DNA of 64,000 nt from Flavobacterium ovatum (GCF_040703125.1 NZ_CP160035.1:4016001-4080000), one strand, 5' to 3'; shown: positions 35,719 to 46,447, numbered from the stretch's first letter. Notes: generated by a model not told the origin, from the sequence alone. Translations and numbers: made by a program.

Positions 35719-36028
35719 TAGTTTTTAGGATTAAATCAGTTTGTTATGTTTATTGATAAATACAACCTCTATTAAAAATCGTAACAGAGGGCATTAACCA
35801 AAATAAGGTAGAACTATAATCTTGTCTCAAGACCATCAATCATTAGGTGCAAACCCTAAATAGGGAGCTTCTTACAGGGTATTTACTACAGTTCTCAGTT
35901 TACGTGCTTGCGTAGATCTTCAGAACATTAATTCAACTCACTATTAACAGGAACTCGAAGATAAAGGTTGAGTCAATTATTTGACGCAACCCTTTCTTTA
36001 CATTTCTAATTCTTAGTAGCTAGCTTTA
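35719..36028. other. 310-base spacer between the SusD gene and the enzyme genes
   Basis: No gene is visible. The part next to the SusD stop holds a hairpin (listed separately). The rest probably contains the promoter of the enzyme genes that start at 35718. Confidence 0.4.
35963..35995 (-). terminator. hairpin after the tandem SusC/SusD genes
   Basis: Arms AAAGGTTGaGTCAA and TTGACgCAACCcTTT pair with one or two mismatches around a short AT loop. It lies 33 bases beyond the SusD stop (36029) on the minus strand. It may end or attenuate transcription so that the transporter genes are expressed more than the enzymes behind them. Confidence 0.55.
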
Positions 36029-37789
36029 TTACTGCCAACCTTCATTTTGCCAGCTTATACCATATTTAGCATACCTAAGTTCTTCATTTCTTGGTATGGG
36101 CATTACTCTATATTTAGGTTCTGTAACATTACGTTTTTGAACAACAACACGTTCATAGCTTAGATCACTGTTAACCTTCGTAATCTTCATACCAGTAATG
36201 ATACCTTCCTTTTCATTTTGGATGTTCCAACGACGCAAATCAAAGTAACGTTCTTCCTCGAAAGCAAATTCTACACGGCGTTCATTACGCAAACGTAAAC
36301 GAAAATCCTCGGGACTCAATCCGGTAGGCAAAGCGGGCATATCAACACGATCACGAACGGCATCAATTGCGCTTTTAGCTTCGGAATTAACACCATTTGC
36401 CTCGAATGACGCTTCTGCAAAGTTCAAATACATCTCTGCCAAACGGAAATAAGGCCAAGTACCATCCTTATTTACGTTCTTATTTGACCCCCAATGACTG
36501 AATTTTCTTAAATAATAACCCGTATTTGTATATTGTTCATTATTTGTACTAAAGCCATTATTACCTCCAACATATGTTTCAACAGGTTTATTTCCATTTG
36601 TTAAATCAAAATTATCACCATTGCAAATGATCGTTGCATGCAAACGCGGGTCTCTATTCTGATATGGGGATTCAGGATCATATAAACCACCATTAGCTTT
36701 TAGAGCAGCCGGATTGTAGTTGGGCTGCAGATGCTCATTATCCAGATATGGAGTCTTCTGATTTAAAATAGGCACACCATCGCTTGTTTCATAGGCATCA
36801 ACCAATTCTTGAGAAGGACAAAATCCAGAAGTAGTAACTCCGTTTGAAGCATTCATAGGTAAACCATATTTTTGCCAAAGATTCAACGTACCGTTCGGAT
36901 TATAAATATATTCCGTATTGATTCGATTTGAACTAAGTGCGGGATGAATTAAAAACATATCCTGATAAGAATTAAGAGATCCAGCATTTTGATAAGCATT
37001 AGTAGCCACCTTATAAATTGAATAATTATGTGACTTTAGAGCAGTTAAACAATCTTTAGTAATAGTTGCAGCTTGTGACCATTCTATTGCATTATTACTA
37101 GCCCCATATAAAGCTACTTGTGATTTTAAAGCCATCGCAAAACCCTTTGTCAAAGTACCTTCATTATCGTTATTATTTACACTCCAAGGAAGGTCATCTT
37201 CAAGCATAGCCGAATCAATATCAGCTATTATACTTTCTACACAATTGGCGTAACTAGGTCGCACATCTTTAGAATAATCATGATCTAAACTATAAATCTC
37301 ATTATTCATGGGTAATGGACCGTAGTGTTTCACCAAAAGCCATTTGTAAAATGCACGAGTCAAAAGTACGTTACCTTTCCATATTCCTCTAAGTTCCGGT
37401 AACTTATAATAAATATCAGGGTTATAATTAGTTAAATAAATATTACAATTACGAATGCCTTCATACATACCATCATAAATGTTCCCCATAAAATTATTTG
37501 ACGACGTCATTTGACCATCGTAATATTTCCATTGAGCACTAGCCTGTTTACTAGAAGAACCATCCTGACCTTCATCTGTAAATGCAGCTAAGAAGTTTCC
37601 TCCTCTCCAGTTAGCCAATGCGGGAATATGCGACATACATGTATTCACATAATCTCCCGTTCCTCCATAATCAGAAAAAATATAATCATAACTTACACGA
37701 TTGTCTTCACCATAATCAAATGTATCATTACACGAGGTGAATAAAAGCCCTATAGAAAAAGCTGTTAAGAGTTTTATTTTAAATTTCAT
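36029..37789 (-). CDS. SusD-like surface glycan-binding lipoprotein (pair 1)
   Basis: A 586-residue SusD/RagB protein. The lipobox LFTSC at residues 16-20 is followed by NDTFDYGED, acidic residues marking surface export. N-terminal TPR-like helices contain GIRNCNIYL and LRGIWKGNVLLTRAFYKWLLVKHYGPLP. The C-terminal signature is RLRLRNERRVEFAFEEERYFDLRRW (about residues 500-524). It forms the lid of the SusC at 37802 (12-base gap). It probably captures galactan oligosaccharides released by the surface enzymes. Confidence 0.9.
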   Translation of the reverse strand: MKFKIKLLTAFSIGLLFTSCNDTFDYGEDNRVSYDYIFSDYGGTGDYVNTCMSHIPALANWRGGNFLAAFTDEGQDGSSSKQASAQWKYYDGQMTSSNNFMGNIYDGMYEGIRNCNIYLTNYNPDIYYKLPELRGIWKGNVLLTRAFYKWLLVKHYGPLPMNNEIYSLDHDYSKDVRPSYANCVESIIADIDSAMLEDDLPWSVNNNDNEGTLTKGFAMALKSQVALYGASNNAIEWSQAATITKDCLTALKSHNYSIYKVATNAYQNAGSLNSYQDMFLIHPALSSNRINTEYIYNPNGTLNLWQKYGLPMNASNGVTTSGFCPSQELVDAYETSDGVPILNQKTPYLDNEHLQPNYNPAALKANGGLYDPESPYQNRDPRLHATIICNGDNFDLTNGNKPVETYVGGNNGFSTNNEQYTNTGYYLRKFSHWGSNKNVNKDGTWPYFRLAEMYLNFAEASFEANGVNSEAKSAIDAVRDRVDMPALPTGLSPEDFRLRLRNERRVEFAFEEERYFDLRRWNIQNEKEGIITGMKITKVNSDLSYERVVVQKRNVTEPKYRVMPIPRNEELRYAKYGISWQNEGWQ

Positions 37790-37801
37790 CTTTTTAATAT
37801 T

Positions 37802-40800
37802 TTAAAATGTTACATTAATTCCTGCAGAAAAATAACGTTGCGTAGGGAAGTTCGTTACATTATTATTTTCAATATCAACATCACCTGACTTTGAATTATC
37901 AAAAGTCAATAAATTAACTGCGCTTGCATATATTCGAAGATTACTAATTGATAATATCTTCGTTAATTCACTAGGTAAAGAATACCCAACTTCTATGTTT
38001 TTTATTCGCCAAAAGGCTTTGCTTTCGGACCAATAATCATTAGAACGATAGCTTGAACTCCCAGAAAGCGTCAAGGCTGGGCCTGCAATCATACTTCCGT
38101 CTGCATATCTTTGAGCCGTCCAGGCATTCTTATTATCAGCAAAGAATGTTCCTTTATTATAGCTACTATAATACCCGACACCATTGTTGAATTTATCAAA
38201 TTTACCTAAGCCTTGTAATAACATAGAAAAATCAAAGTTTTTAAAACGAAGATTAGCTTCAAAACCCCATTCTACTTGAGGACTACCCGTATCACCCATT
38301 TTTACTTGATCAGCAGCGTCAATAGTTCCATCTCCATTCACATCTTTATAAATGAAATCTCCAGGACGAGGTGCTTGTCCTTGATAAACTAAACCTGAGT
38401 TATCAATCTCATCTTGAGAATTGAAATAGCCGTTACCATTACTGTAATCAACCTGATAAGCGAAACGCTGGCCTAATCGGTAACCTGTTTTACGATATCT
38501 ATATGCGTAATCTTCTGGGTTTTGTAATTCCCCTAAATCTTTTACCTCATTTTGATAATACCCCACATGGCCTTTTAATCCAACACCAAAGTCTTTGTTA
38601 AACTCCTTGCTCCAACCTAAAGCGGCTTCGAAACCATGGCTATCTATTTTACCCGAATTTATTTTAGCACGATCGTCTGAATTCATACCTATAGTAGAAG
38701 GAATAGTTGCGTCAGAAATCAAAATATTATCTGTATTATCAATAAAATAATCGAAGTTTAAAGTAAACATGTTTAAAATTGAAGCATCAATACCAAAATT
38801 AGTTTTATATGATTTTTCCCATGTTAGTAATGGATTACCATATTGGTCTTCGATATAAGCTTTGCCTGCATTTTTAATACGTATGGATCCACCACCATGA
38901 AAATTATCTTTGTACAAGAAACGATCACCGCCAAAGTTATCATTACCAATTATACCGTAAGAAGCACGAAGCTTCAAAAAGGTAAGAGTATTGTTATCTT
39001 TCATGAAACTTAAATTAGACAATACTACTGCGGCATCTGCAGAAGGAAAGAGCCCCCAACGCTCACTTGGTGCAAACTGTTCTGATCCTACATAACTTCC
39101 TACGAAATCTGCAAAGAAGAAATTCTTATAAGAATAATTAGCCAAGAAACCATAAGTAATTTTATATTCAGGTAAATCTTCTGTAATGTTATCTCCATTG
39201 ATATAATCTTCATGGAAGAAAGCATTGGCATGAATACCATGATTTCCAAATTGACGTTTATAATCAACGGCCCATTCATACTCAAAACGTAAATTATTAC
39301 TTACGGATTTAGCGAATGCCAATGGATTACGAATAGAAGTACCATATTTGAAAAATTCCAAATTATCAACATCAGTTAAGTCACGAGTCCAACGTTCATA
39401 ATCTGTATTACCCATCATGTTTGAATTAGAGTAAGTATGAAATTTAATCTCACCAAATGTAGACAAACCCTTTATTATACTACCCAAATCAAAATTTAGA
39501 CCAGAGATCGAAGTCAGATCAAGACTTGTTGTTTTCTTGAAACCGCTTCTATTCAAACGCCCGTAAGTCGGGTTTGTCTCGTTAGTCGTGACAACTACTT
39601 TTCCACCAGGATTAGTTTCGCTGACATAGGGAGTTAACGGCCCATAAATAGTAGGAGCCAAATCAAATAAAGATGACATAACACCTGTTTCTCCTCCATT
39701 TGCATTGTTAAAGTAATTACGATCTACCGTAGCATTCAACTTTACATAAGCATGAATAAAATCAGTTACTTTTACATTAACATTAGAACGCAAGTTAATT
39801 TTATTGCGACCATAATCTTCTAATGCACTTTCTGTGTTGAACGGGCTGCCAATTTTCTGGTAGCCTATACTTGTGTAGTATTTCACATATTCACCACCAC
39901 CAGTAGCAGAAGCATTAACATTAACACTGCTCAAATCTGGTTTTGTGAACCTTTCATACCAATTGTTGTCAGGATAAAGGTTTCTATCTTCTCCTGAACG
40001 AAATTTAGAAATATCCTCAGCAGTATATTTAGCAATACCACCATCGTTTAAACTTGCTTCGTTATATAATTCAGCATAATCACCTGAAGACAGAATATCA
40101 GGAGTTTTTAATGCTTGTTGTACCTGATAATCTACACTAACAACAATTTTAGGACGTCCACTCTCACCAACTTTCGTTTTAATAAGAATAATACCCCCTG
40201 TCGCATCCATACCATATTGTGCCAATGCGGGAGCATCTTTAAGCACCGTTACACTTTCTACATCTTCAGGGCGGACGGAATTTATACCTAATGCCATTCC
40301 ATCAACAAGTACTTTAACACCACCACCATTAACAGTAGATTTACCACGAATATTAAATCCGTATGTCTCATTACCAGGCTCACTACTATTTGTAGTAACG
40401 TACAAACCAGGGAAACGACCTGCCAAAGCAGCAGAAACTGTACGTTGATGTGTACGACGTAATTCATCCCCGCTGATGGTAACAGCTGATGCCCCTAGTG
40501 TATAATTTTCACGACTATCACGCAAAAGAGGAATTACTTGGTTACTATTGGACACATCTCTATCCATGTTTACGTTTAAATCTGTTTGTTCGCTCAACTT
40601 TGTGATCAATGTCCTATAGCCAAGCATTTTAAAGGTAAACTCATCGGTACTTTTATATACTCCCAGTATAGTAAAGGTACCATCAGCATTACTTATTGCT
40701 CCACGTTCTTCTCCAGATACGGAAACAACTACTCCAGAAAGTGGATGATTATAAACATCCATTATCTTACCGTTCAAACTTTTTATGTTCGTTATATTGG

Positions 40801-40885
40801 TTGCCTGTGCGCTAACATGTTGCACAGACATAAAGCCTATGAAAATGAAGCATAAAAAACCAAATAAATATTTCTTTAGATTCAT
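37802..40885 (-). CDS. SusC-like TonB-dependent transporter (pair 1)
   Basis: A 1027-residue outer membrane transporter: signal peptide (ends HVSAQ), a carboxypeptidase-D-like domain (about 33-115), plug (about 130-245) and a 22-strand barrel ending YFSAGINVTF. It has no STN domain. The usual EVVVVGYGTQK segment before the plug is replaced by NQVIPLLRDSRENYTLG, so it belongs to a divergent branch of SusC proteins. It is followed by its SusD and preceded, 37 bases away, by a second SusD/SusC pair on the same strand, so one transcript probably carries both pairs. Confidence 0.9.
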   Translation of the reverse strand: MNLKKYLFGFLCFIFIGFMSVQHVSAQATNITNIKSLNGKIMDVYNHPLSGVVVSVSGEERGAISNADGTFTILGVYKSTDEFTFKMLGYRTLITKLSEQTDLNVNMDRDVSNSNQVIPLLRDSRENYTLGASAVTISGDELRRTHQRTVSAALAGRFPGLYVTTNSSEPGNETYGFNIRGKSTVNGGGVKVLVDGMALGINSVRPEDVESVTVLKDAPALAQYGMDATGGIILIKTKVGESGRPKIVVSVDYQVQQALKTPDILSSGDYAELYNEASLNDGGIAKYTAEDISKFRSGEDRNLYPDNNWYERFTKPDLSSVNVNASATGGGEYVKYYTSIGYQKIGSPFNTESALEDYGRNKINLRSNVNVKVTDFIHAYVKLNATVDRNYFNNANGGETGVMSSLFDLAPTIYGPLTPYVSETNPGGKVVVTTNETNPTYGRLNRSGFKKTTSLDLTSISGLNFDLGSIIKGLSTFGEIKFHTYSNSNMMGNTDYERWTRDLTDVDNLEFFKYGTSIRNPLAFAKSVSNNLRFEYEWAVDYKRQFGNHGIHANAFFHEDYINGDNITEDLPEYKITYGFLANYSYKNFFFADFVGSYVGSEQFAPSERWGLFPSADAAVVLSNLSFMKDNNTLTFLKLRASYGIIGNDNFGGDRFLYKDNFHGGGSIRIKNAGKAYIEDQYGNPLLTWEKSYKTNFGIDASILNMFTLNFDYFIDNTDNILISDATIPSTIGMNSDDRAKINSGKIDSHGFEAALGWSKEFNKDFGVGLKGHVGYYQNEVKDLGELQNPEDYAYRYRKTGYRLGQRFAYQVDYSNGNGYFNSQDEIDNSGLVYQGQAPRPGDFIYKDVNGDGTIDAADQVKMGDTGSPQVEWGFEANLRFKNFDFSMLLQGLGKFDKFNNGVGYYSSYNKGTFFADNKNAWTAQRYADGSMIAGPALTLSGSSSYRSNDYWSESKAFWRIKNIEVGYSLPSELTKILSISNLRIYASAVNLLTFDNSKSGDVDIENNNVTNFPTQRYFSAGINVTF

Positions 40886-40922
40886 AAAATTAAATTTATT
40901 AATTTATAATAATGATAATAGA

Positions 40923-42812
40923 TTACTCCCATCCTGGGTTTTGCCACTTTTTACCAGTAACCGATTCTAAACGAATAGCTTCCGGTTGAAGAATAGGACT
41001 TAATAGATACTTGGAATCATAAATCATACGTTCTCTCCCTGTCCCTGTCCATGTATTGTTAGTATAATCCCAACCGTCACCACAAATAACACGTTTATAG
41101 GTAAAATCATTTATCTCTGGAGTTTTGGTAGGCATCCCTTTTCCATTTACAGTACCGTTATAATCTATCCACATACCAGTAGTCCAGCGAAATTCAGAAA
41201 CTTCTTCACCCGGATTATGCCAACGGCGAATATCTTCATAACGCCTTTCTTCATAAACCATTTCTATACGACGTTCATTTCTATACTTTAAGCGTAAATC
41301 ATTTTGACTAGTATATGTAATGTGTGGCATATACACACGATCACGAATAGGGTTAAGTCCAAGTATAAGAGCATCATCTAAATGATTGGATTCTATAGCA
41401 GCTTCAGCATAATTCAAATACAATTCCGCTAAACGATAAATTGGGAAGGAAGCCTTCAAAGTCCATTTACCTCTCCTTAGATCTTCAGGACGATATTTAT
41501 TATCATAATAACCTGTTTTAGTTCGTTTTTTATCGCTTGGATTAATACCACAATTACCGCTATAAAAAGTCCATAAATCGGTCATAACTTTCTTAGAATT
41601 TATAGTTTGACTACCATTATAACGAACCGTAGCGTAGAACCGTGGATCTCTGTTTACGTAGGGGTTCTGTTCATCATAGGAAGAAGTAGTGTTGAAATTG
41701 GGTTGCAAATGTTTCTCATCTGAATAAGGGTTTTCTAGATCCAAAACATAAGAACCATCAGCCATAGGATAACTATCAACTAACTCCTGCGTTGGGTTTA
41801 ATCCTGAACGTTTATCACTATTAATGGGTGTACCATATAACCACTGCATGTAATTATAAGTATCGATTTCAGTCCTACTTTCATAAATATTCTCCTTATT
41901 GGTAGGATTATCACTATAATCAACCTTTTTACAAAATAATTCACGATAAGCATTTGTCCCATAAAGAGCAGGGTCACTTACCGTTTTGTACAACTCATAA
42001 TTATGGCTAAGTAATTGATTTAAGCAATCTTTTGTTATCGTTTCTGCTTCTGACCAATAATTTTGACCATTGTTGAACAAGGGGCTACTCATAAAAACAG
42101 CAACTCTTGATTTTATAGCATAGGCAATTCCCTTTGTCATTCTACTTTTATCATTAGAATTATTAAAACGCCAAGGTAAATTAGGTTCTTTAACCGCTTC
42201 ATCTATTTGCTTAAAAATCCATTGGGCACAATCATGGTAACTCATTGAACGATCAAGATCTGCTCCGTCATAACTAGCGGATTTCACTTCACTTATTATT
42301 GGAAGAGGTCCGTAATTTTTAATCAACTCTTCATAATAATATACACGCAGAACTTTTACTTCTGCTGTCCATTGCAAGCGTGTCTGCTCATCAGGAACTA
42401 CGGTCTTTGGATCAGCCATACGGGCCAAAAAGATATTACAACGACGAATATTGCGATTATTCAAGTCCCATAACGTATGTCCTATAAACTGACTATCTGA
42501 CCAAACTGGGCTTATACCCCAAGTATTTGTAAAACCATCATATTGAGTATTTCCCCAACTATCATAAAAATAACAATTATCAGCCATTGTAATAGGTGGG
42601 CCGCTTCTACTTCCACCTTTACTATACTCAAAACCGTGTTTATTCATTGAATCGTAACATGAATTGAGATATGCACCAGTAGTGTTTTCATCAGAGAAAA
42701 TCTCATCAAGTGAATGTTGTCCTTCAGGCGCTACATCTAAAACATCTTGACAGCTGTTAAAGCCAAAAAGTATTAATATGGTAACGACATAATATGTTTT
42801 GTTCATCATCAT
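40923..42812 (-). CDS. SusD-like surface glycan-binding lipoprotein (pair 2)
   Basis: A 629-residue SusD/RagB protein with the lipobox FNSC (signal peptide MNKTYYVVTILILFG) followed by QDVLDVAPEG. Conserved segments are IRRCNIFLARM, VLRVYYYEELIKNYGPLP and LRLKYRNERRIEMVYEERRYEDIRRW. It is larger than pair 1 SusD because of insertions near residues 60-110 and at the C-terminus. The gene begins 15 bases after the stop of the STN-type SusC. Confidence 0.9.
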   Translation of the reverse strand: MMMNKTYYVVTILILFGFNSCQDVLDVAPEGQHSLDEIFSDENTTGAYLNSCYDSMNKHGFEYSKGGSRSGPPITMADNCYFYDSWGNTQYDGFTNTWGISPVWSDSQFIGHTLWDLNNRNIRRCNIFLARMADPKTVVPDEQTRLQWTAEVKVLRVYYYEELIKNYGPLPIISEVKSASYDGADLDRSMSYHDCAQWIFKQIDEAVKEPNLPWRFNNSNDKSRMTKGIAYAIKSRVAVFMSSPLFNNGQNYWSEAETITKDCLNQLLSHNYELYKTVSDPALYGTNAYRELFCKKVDYSDNPTNKENIYESRTEIDTYNYMQWLYGTPINSDKRSGLNPTQELVDSYPMADGSYVLDLENPYSDEKHLQPNFNTTSSYDEQNPYVNRDPRFYATVRYNGSQTINSKKVMTDLWTFYSGNCGINPSDKKRTKTGYYDNKYRPEDLRRGKWTLKASFPIYRLAELYLNYAEAAIESNHLDDALILGLNPIRDRVYMPHITYTSQNDLRLKYRNERRIEMVYEERRYEDIRRWHNPGEEVSEFRWTTGMWIDYNGTVNGKGMPTKTPEINDFTYKRVICGDGWDYTNNTWTGTGRERMIYDSKYLLSPILQPEAIRLESVTGKKWQNPGWE

Positions 42813-42827
42813 TTTCTTTGTTTAAAA

Positions 42828-45800
42828 TTAAAATCTAATATTAGCGCCAACACTTATTGTACGTTGAATGGGCATTACAGAACTTGCACTACGTTGCTCT
42901 GGATCAACTTGGTCGAAAGGTAATTTACTCCATGTCAGTAAATTTAATCCACTAGCATAGAACCTGAATTCTTGCATGCCGATTGATTTACTCCATTTCT
43001 TTGGAAGAGTGTAGCCTATTTGAAAGTTCTTTAAACGGATGAATCTACGGTTAGCTATAAAAAAATCATTTCTTGATACACTACTGTTATTATTTTTAGT
43101 AGATAATGCCGGATAAGTAATAGCACCACCTGCATAGTACAATTGACCATCAGCGTTAGTTTCTACCATATCAGGATTAAAAGCATGTTCGTGTACTTTT
43201 TGGAATGATAATGTTTGAGCTTGGTTGATACCATAACCATCATAATAATTATAACTATTACCTATACCCTGAAATAATGCACTAATATCAAAGTTTTTAT
43301 AATTTACATTGAGCGATAAACTGTAATTGTAACGCGGTAGACTTGGTTTACCGATTGGAGAAACATCTTTACTATCTATTATACCGTCTGCAATAGTATT
43401 CCCGTTTGCATCAACTGCACCAGCGATATCTTTATAAACAAAGTCACCGACACGAGGCTGAACACCATTGTATTGAGCATAACTGTCTATCTCAGATTGA
43501 GAAAGGAAATAACCTTTACCCGGTGAGTTCCAATCAATATTATAACCAAAGTTTTGACCTATTGAGAAACCCTCTTGATTATAACCATAAGCAAACGTAG
43601 ATCCTTTATCTAATTCATCGCTTTCAATTACTGTATTCTTGTTGTAACTGAAAGATGTTTTTGCAGAGATGTATAAATCTTTATTCAACCTATTCTTGTA
43701 CCCTAATTCAATTTCATATCCATGGTTATCAACACGTCCCATGTTTACTTTTGGCATAATAGCTGTGGGAACACCTATAATCGTAGATACCGAATTTCTT
43801 CCAATCAGGATGTTCTCCCGTCTCTCTTTGTAGTAATCTAAACCCAAGGTCAATTTATTTTTAAAGAAACCTAGATCAACACCATAATTCTGCTTATAGG
43901 CTATTTCCCAAGTTAAATCAAGATTACCAATCTGTGACTCGTTCACTGTGTTGCCATTTCCTATATTATTATTTTGCCCATTACCCGCAATTTGATTCAT
44001 ATCCATATATAAGAAACGTTTGCCCCCAATATTATCACTACCAACTTTACCATAAGAAGCACGAAATTTCAATTTTGAAAGAAAATTAAAATTTTTCATG
44101 AATTTTTCATTTGTCACCATCCATCCAACAGAGCCCGCAGGAAAAACGCCAAAACGTCTACCTTTTGCAAACTGCTCAGAACCATTATATCCAATATTAA
44201 ATTCAGCCATATACCTGTCTTCGTAAGCATAACTGGCTCGACTGGCCAAACCAATAACATTATAAGGTAATAAGAACATACTTGAGCCACTCTTAATCTC
44301 CTTATTATCACGTTGCATCAAAGCCATGAAACCAACATGGTGTTTCTTTGCAAAAATGCGTTTGTAATTAATACGCCATTGCGCATTTAGTTTATAAGAA
44401 AAAGCATAACTTTTATTGGTGTTAATTTTATGGTTACCAAAGTCTGAAGCCTGTATAAAAGTTATAATATCATGCCCTTCTCCAGTAATAGGATCAACCT
44501 CTTCATTATTTCCATACGTATATAAGTTGTAACCTGCATTAAAACCATTACCCATTTTACCAAAAACTTCGGTTTGATTATCCGTATCAAATGACACTTG
44601 TACATTAGAAGACAGTCCTTTTACCATCCAACCTAAATCAAAATCCAAGGAAGTTGTAGCGTTTAAAGTACTTTGATCACTACGATGAAAACCTTGATTG
44701 TTAATCTCACCATAAAGACTTTCTTGGCCGCCCATTAAAGTATTAGGTACTAAACCATAATCTTGTACCATTTGATCGGTAACAAAAGGACCAGGTGTAG
44801 TTGATTGTTGGTTAAATACTCGTCCAAAATAATTATAGGCACTACCATATGTGTTATTAAAACTATTAGGTTCATTTACCTTATTGATATATCCTGCTAA
44901 TTTAATACCTACCTTAATCCAATCATTGGCCTTAATATCCAAGTTAGAACGGAAGTTGTAACGATTTAAGCGGAAAGAAGCATCATAACCCAAAACATCC
45001 TTGTCCTCTATTTTTACTACACTACCCTGTTGTGTAAAACCCAAATTTATAAAATACTTCACACGTTCCGTACCACCAGAAAGATTGGCGTTGTATCTAC
45101 TCTGGGGTGCAAATTGTTTAAAGTACACAGCAAACCAGTCTGTATTAGGATAATAATCACTTACTTGATTTTTGTAATTATCAATTTGTCTTTGAGAATA
45201 AGGTAAAGCCAATCCATCATTCTTATAAGATTGATTTACCAAGGCTGCTTGTTCCCAAGAATTATATTTTTTATAGTCTGTAGAGAAATCTTGCCTACCA
45301 AATGAAGCAGAAAAACTTAACTGCGGTTCTCCTACGGTACCCATACGCGTTGTAATCAAAATCACACCGTTGGCCCCACGTACACCAAAGACCGCTGTTG
45401 CAGAGGCATCTTTTAAAATAGACACATCCATAATCTCATTAGGATCAAGCATTGTGATATTGTCACGAGGTACGCCATCAACTAATATTAAAGGTGATTT
45501 ACCATTTAACGTACTGGCGCCGCGTAGATATATATCAAAATCCTCTTTACCTGGTTGGCCACTAGATTGCATAACAGTTAAACCGGGGAGACGACCAGTC
45601 AAAGCACCGACCAAGTTAGGGGCTGGACTTCGTTTTAGGATATCTGTTCCAACAGAGGAAATAGCTCCAGTTACGCTAACTTTGCGTTGCGTACCGTAAC
45701 CTACAACTACCACCTCGTCTAAACTTGAGACGGTTTCCTTTAAATTTACTGAAATTGTTGTGCGATAATTAACTCTAATTTCTTGAGTAGCAAAACCAAT

Positions 45801-46358
45801 ATAGGAAATAACTAAAACAGCCTTTTCAGACCTAACTTTCAAAGAGAACTTTCCGTTAAAATCAGTCTGTACTGCATTGGTCGTTCCTTTTTCTAGCACT
45901 GTAGCACCAGGAATTGATTGCCCATTTTCATCATTAATAACACCACTTACTAAAAAATTCTGATCCACATTCTTTTCTGCGACTTTAATCTTCTTCTTTT
46001 TAATGACGACTTGTCTATCTGTAATGGTGTAATCTAAAACTGTATTTGAAAATGATTTATTTAAAATATCTTCGAGTTGTGTTCCTTTTAGATTCAATGA
46101 AACCTTGTGGTGATCATCTAGAACTCCATCTTTATATAAAAAGATATATTCACTTTTATTCTGAATTTCTTTAAATAACTCTTCAATGGTTAGATTTTGA
46201 ACATTAATATCCAGTTTTTTATGAGCATACGGAGAATTGGCATAAACTGAGGTTAAACCACTTGCTATAAATAAAACAAAAGTTCTCATAATTATTAAAG
46301 AAACTTTGGTCAACGTCATTTTTGGTCGTTTTTTGGAACGACTAAAGGTTTTATTCAT
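42828..46358 (-). CDS. SusC-like TonB-dependent transporter with STN domain (pair 2)
   Basis: An 1176-residue SusC with an unusually long N-terminus. After a basic leader and signal peptide (ends VYANS) comes an STN domain (about 47-118, KLDINVQNLTIEELFKEIQ onward), then a carboxypeptidase-D-like domain (about 133-205), the EVVVVGYGTQRKVSVTG segment, the plug and the barrel. STN domains in TonB transporters normally contact a membrane-bound signalling partner such as an anti-sigma factor. No FecI/FecR pair is in the window; the only candidate partner is the divergent membrane regulator at 46817. It is the first gene of the main PUL transcript. Confidence 0.92.
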   Translation of the reverse strand: MNKTFSRSKKRPKMTLTKVSLIIMRTFVLFIASGLTSVYANSPYAHKKLDINVQNLTIEELFKEIQNKSEYIFLYKDGVLDDHHKVSLNLKGTQLEDILNKSFSNTVLDYTITDRQVVIKKKKIKVAEKNVDQNFLVSGVINDENGQSIPGATVLEKGTTNAVQTDFNGKFSLKVRSEKAVLVISYIGFATQEIRVNYRTTISVNLKETVSSLDEVVVVGYGTQRKVSVTGAISSVGTDILKRSPAPNLVGALTGRLPGLTVMQSSGQPGKEDFDIYLRGASTLNGKSPLILVDGVPRDNITMLDPNEIMDVSILKDASATAVFGVRGANGVILITTRMGTVGEPQLSFSASFGRQDFSTDYKKYNSWEQAALVNQSYKNDGLALPYSQRQIDNYKNQVSDYYPNTDWFAVYFKQFAPQSRYNANLSGGTERVKYFINLGFTQQGSVVKIEDKDVLGYDASFRLNRYNFRSNLDIKANDWIKVGIKLAGYINKVNEPNSFNNTYGSAYNYFGRVFNQQSTTPGPFVTDQMVQDYGLVPNTLMGGQESLYGEINNQGFHRSDQSTLNATTSLDFDLGWMVKGLSSNVQVSFDTDNQTEVFGKMGNGFNAGYNLYTYGNNEEVDPITGEGHDIITFIQASDFGNHKINTNKSYAFSYKLNAQWRINYKRIFAKKHHVGFMALMQRDNKEIKSGSSMFLLPYNVIGLASRASYAYEDRYMAEFNIGYNGSEQFAKGRRFGVFPAGSVGWMVTNEKFMKNFNFLSKLKFRASYGKVGSDNIGGKRFLYMDMNQIAGNGQNNNIGNGNTVNESQIGNLDLTWEIAYKQNYGVDLGFFKNKLTLGLDYYKERRENILIGRNSVSTIIGVPTAIMPKVNMGRVDNHGYEIELGYKNRLNKDLYISAKTSFSYNKNTVIESDELDKGSTFAYGYNQEGFSIGQNFGYNIDWNSPGKGYFLSQSEIDSYAQYNGVQPRVGDFVYKDIAGAVDANGNTIADGIIDSKDVSPIGKPSLPRYNYSLSLNVNYKNFDISALFQGIGNSYNYYDGYGINQAQTLSFQKVHEHAFNPDMVETNADGQLYYAGGAITYPALSTKNNNSSVSRNDFFIANRRFIRLKNFQIGYTLPKKWSKSIGMQEFRFYASGLNLLTWSKLPFDQVDPEQRSASSVMPIQRTISVGANIRF

Positions 46359-46421
46359 AATTTTGTCTTTTATTTGGTTAGTAATGTTAATTGGTATCGC
46401 AATAATATTGCTTTCGAACCT

Positions 46422-46447
46422 CCAGAAAGTGTTGTCGCACTTTCTGG
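46422..46447. promoter_or_regulatory. hairpin in the susC leader
   Basis: Perfect 10-base stem CCAGAAAGTG / CACTTTCTGG with a six-base loop. On the plus strand it is followed by a T-rich run and would work as a terminator; on the minus strand it lies in the 5' leader of susC, 64 bases before the start codon, and could affect message stability or expression. Confidence 0.6.
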
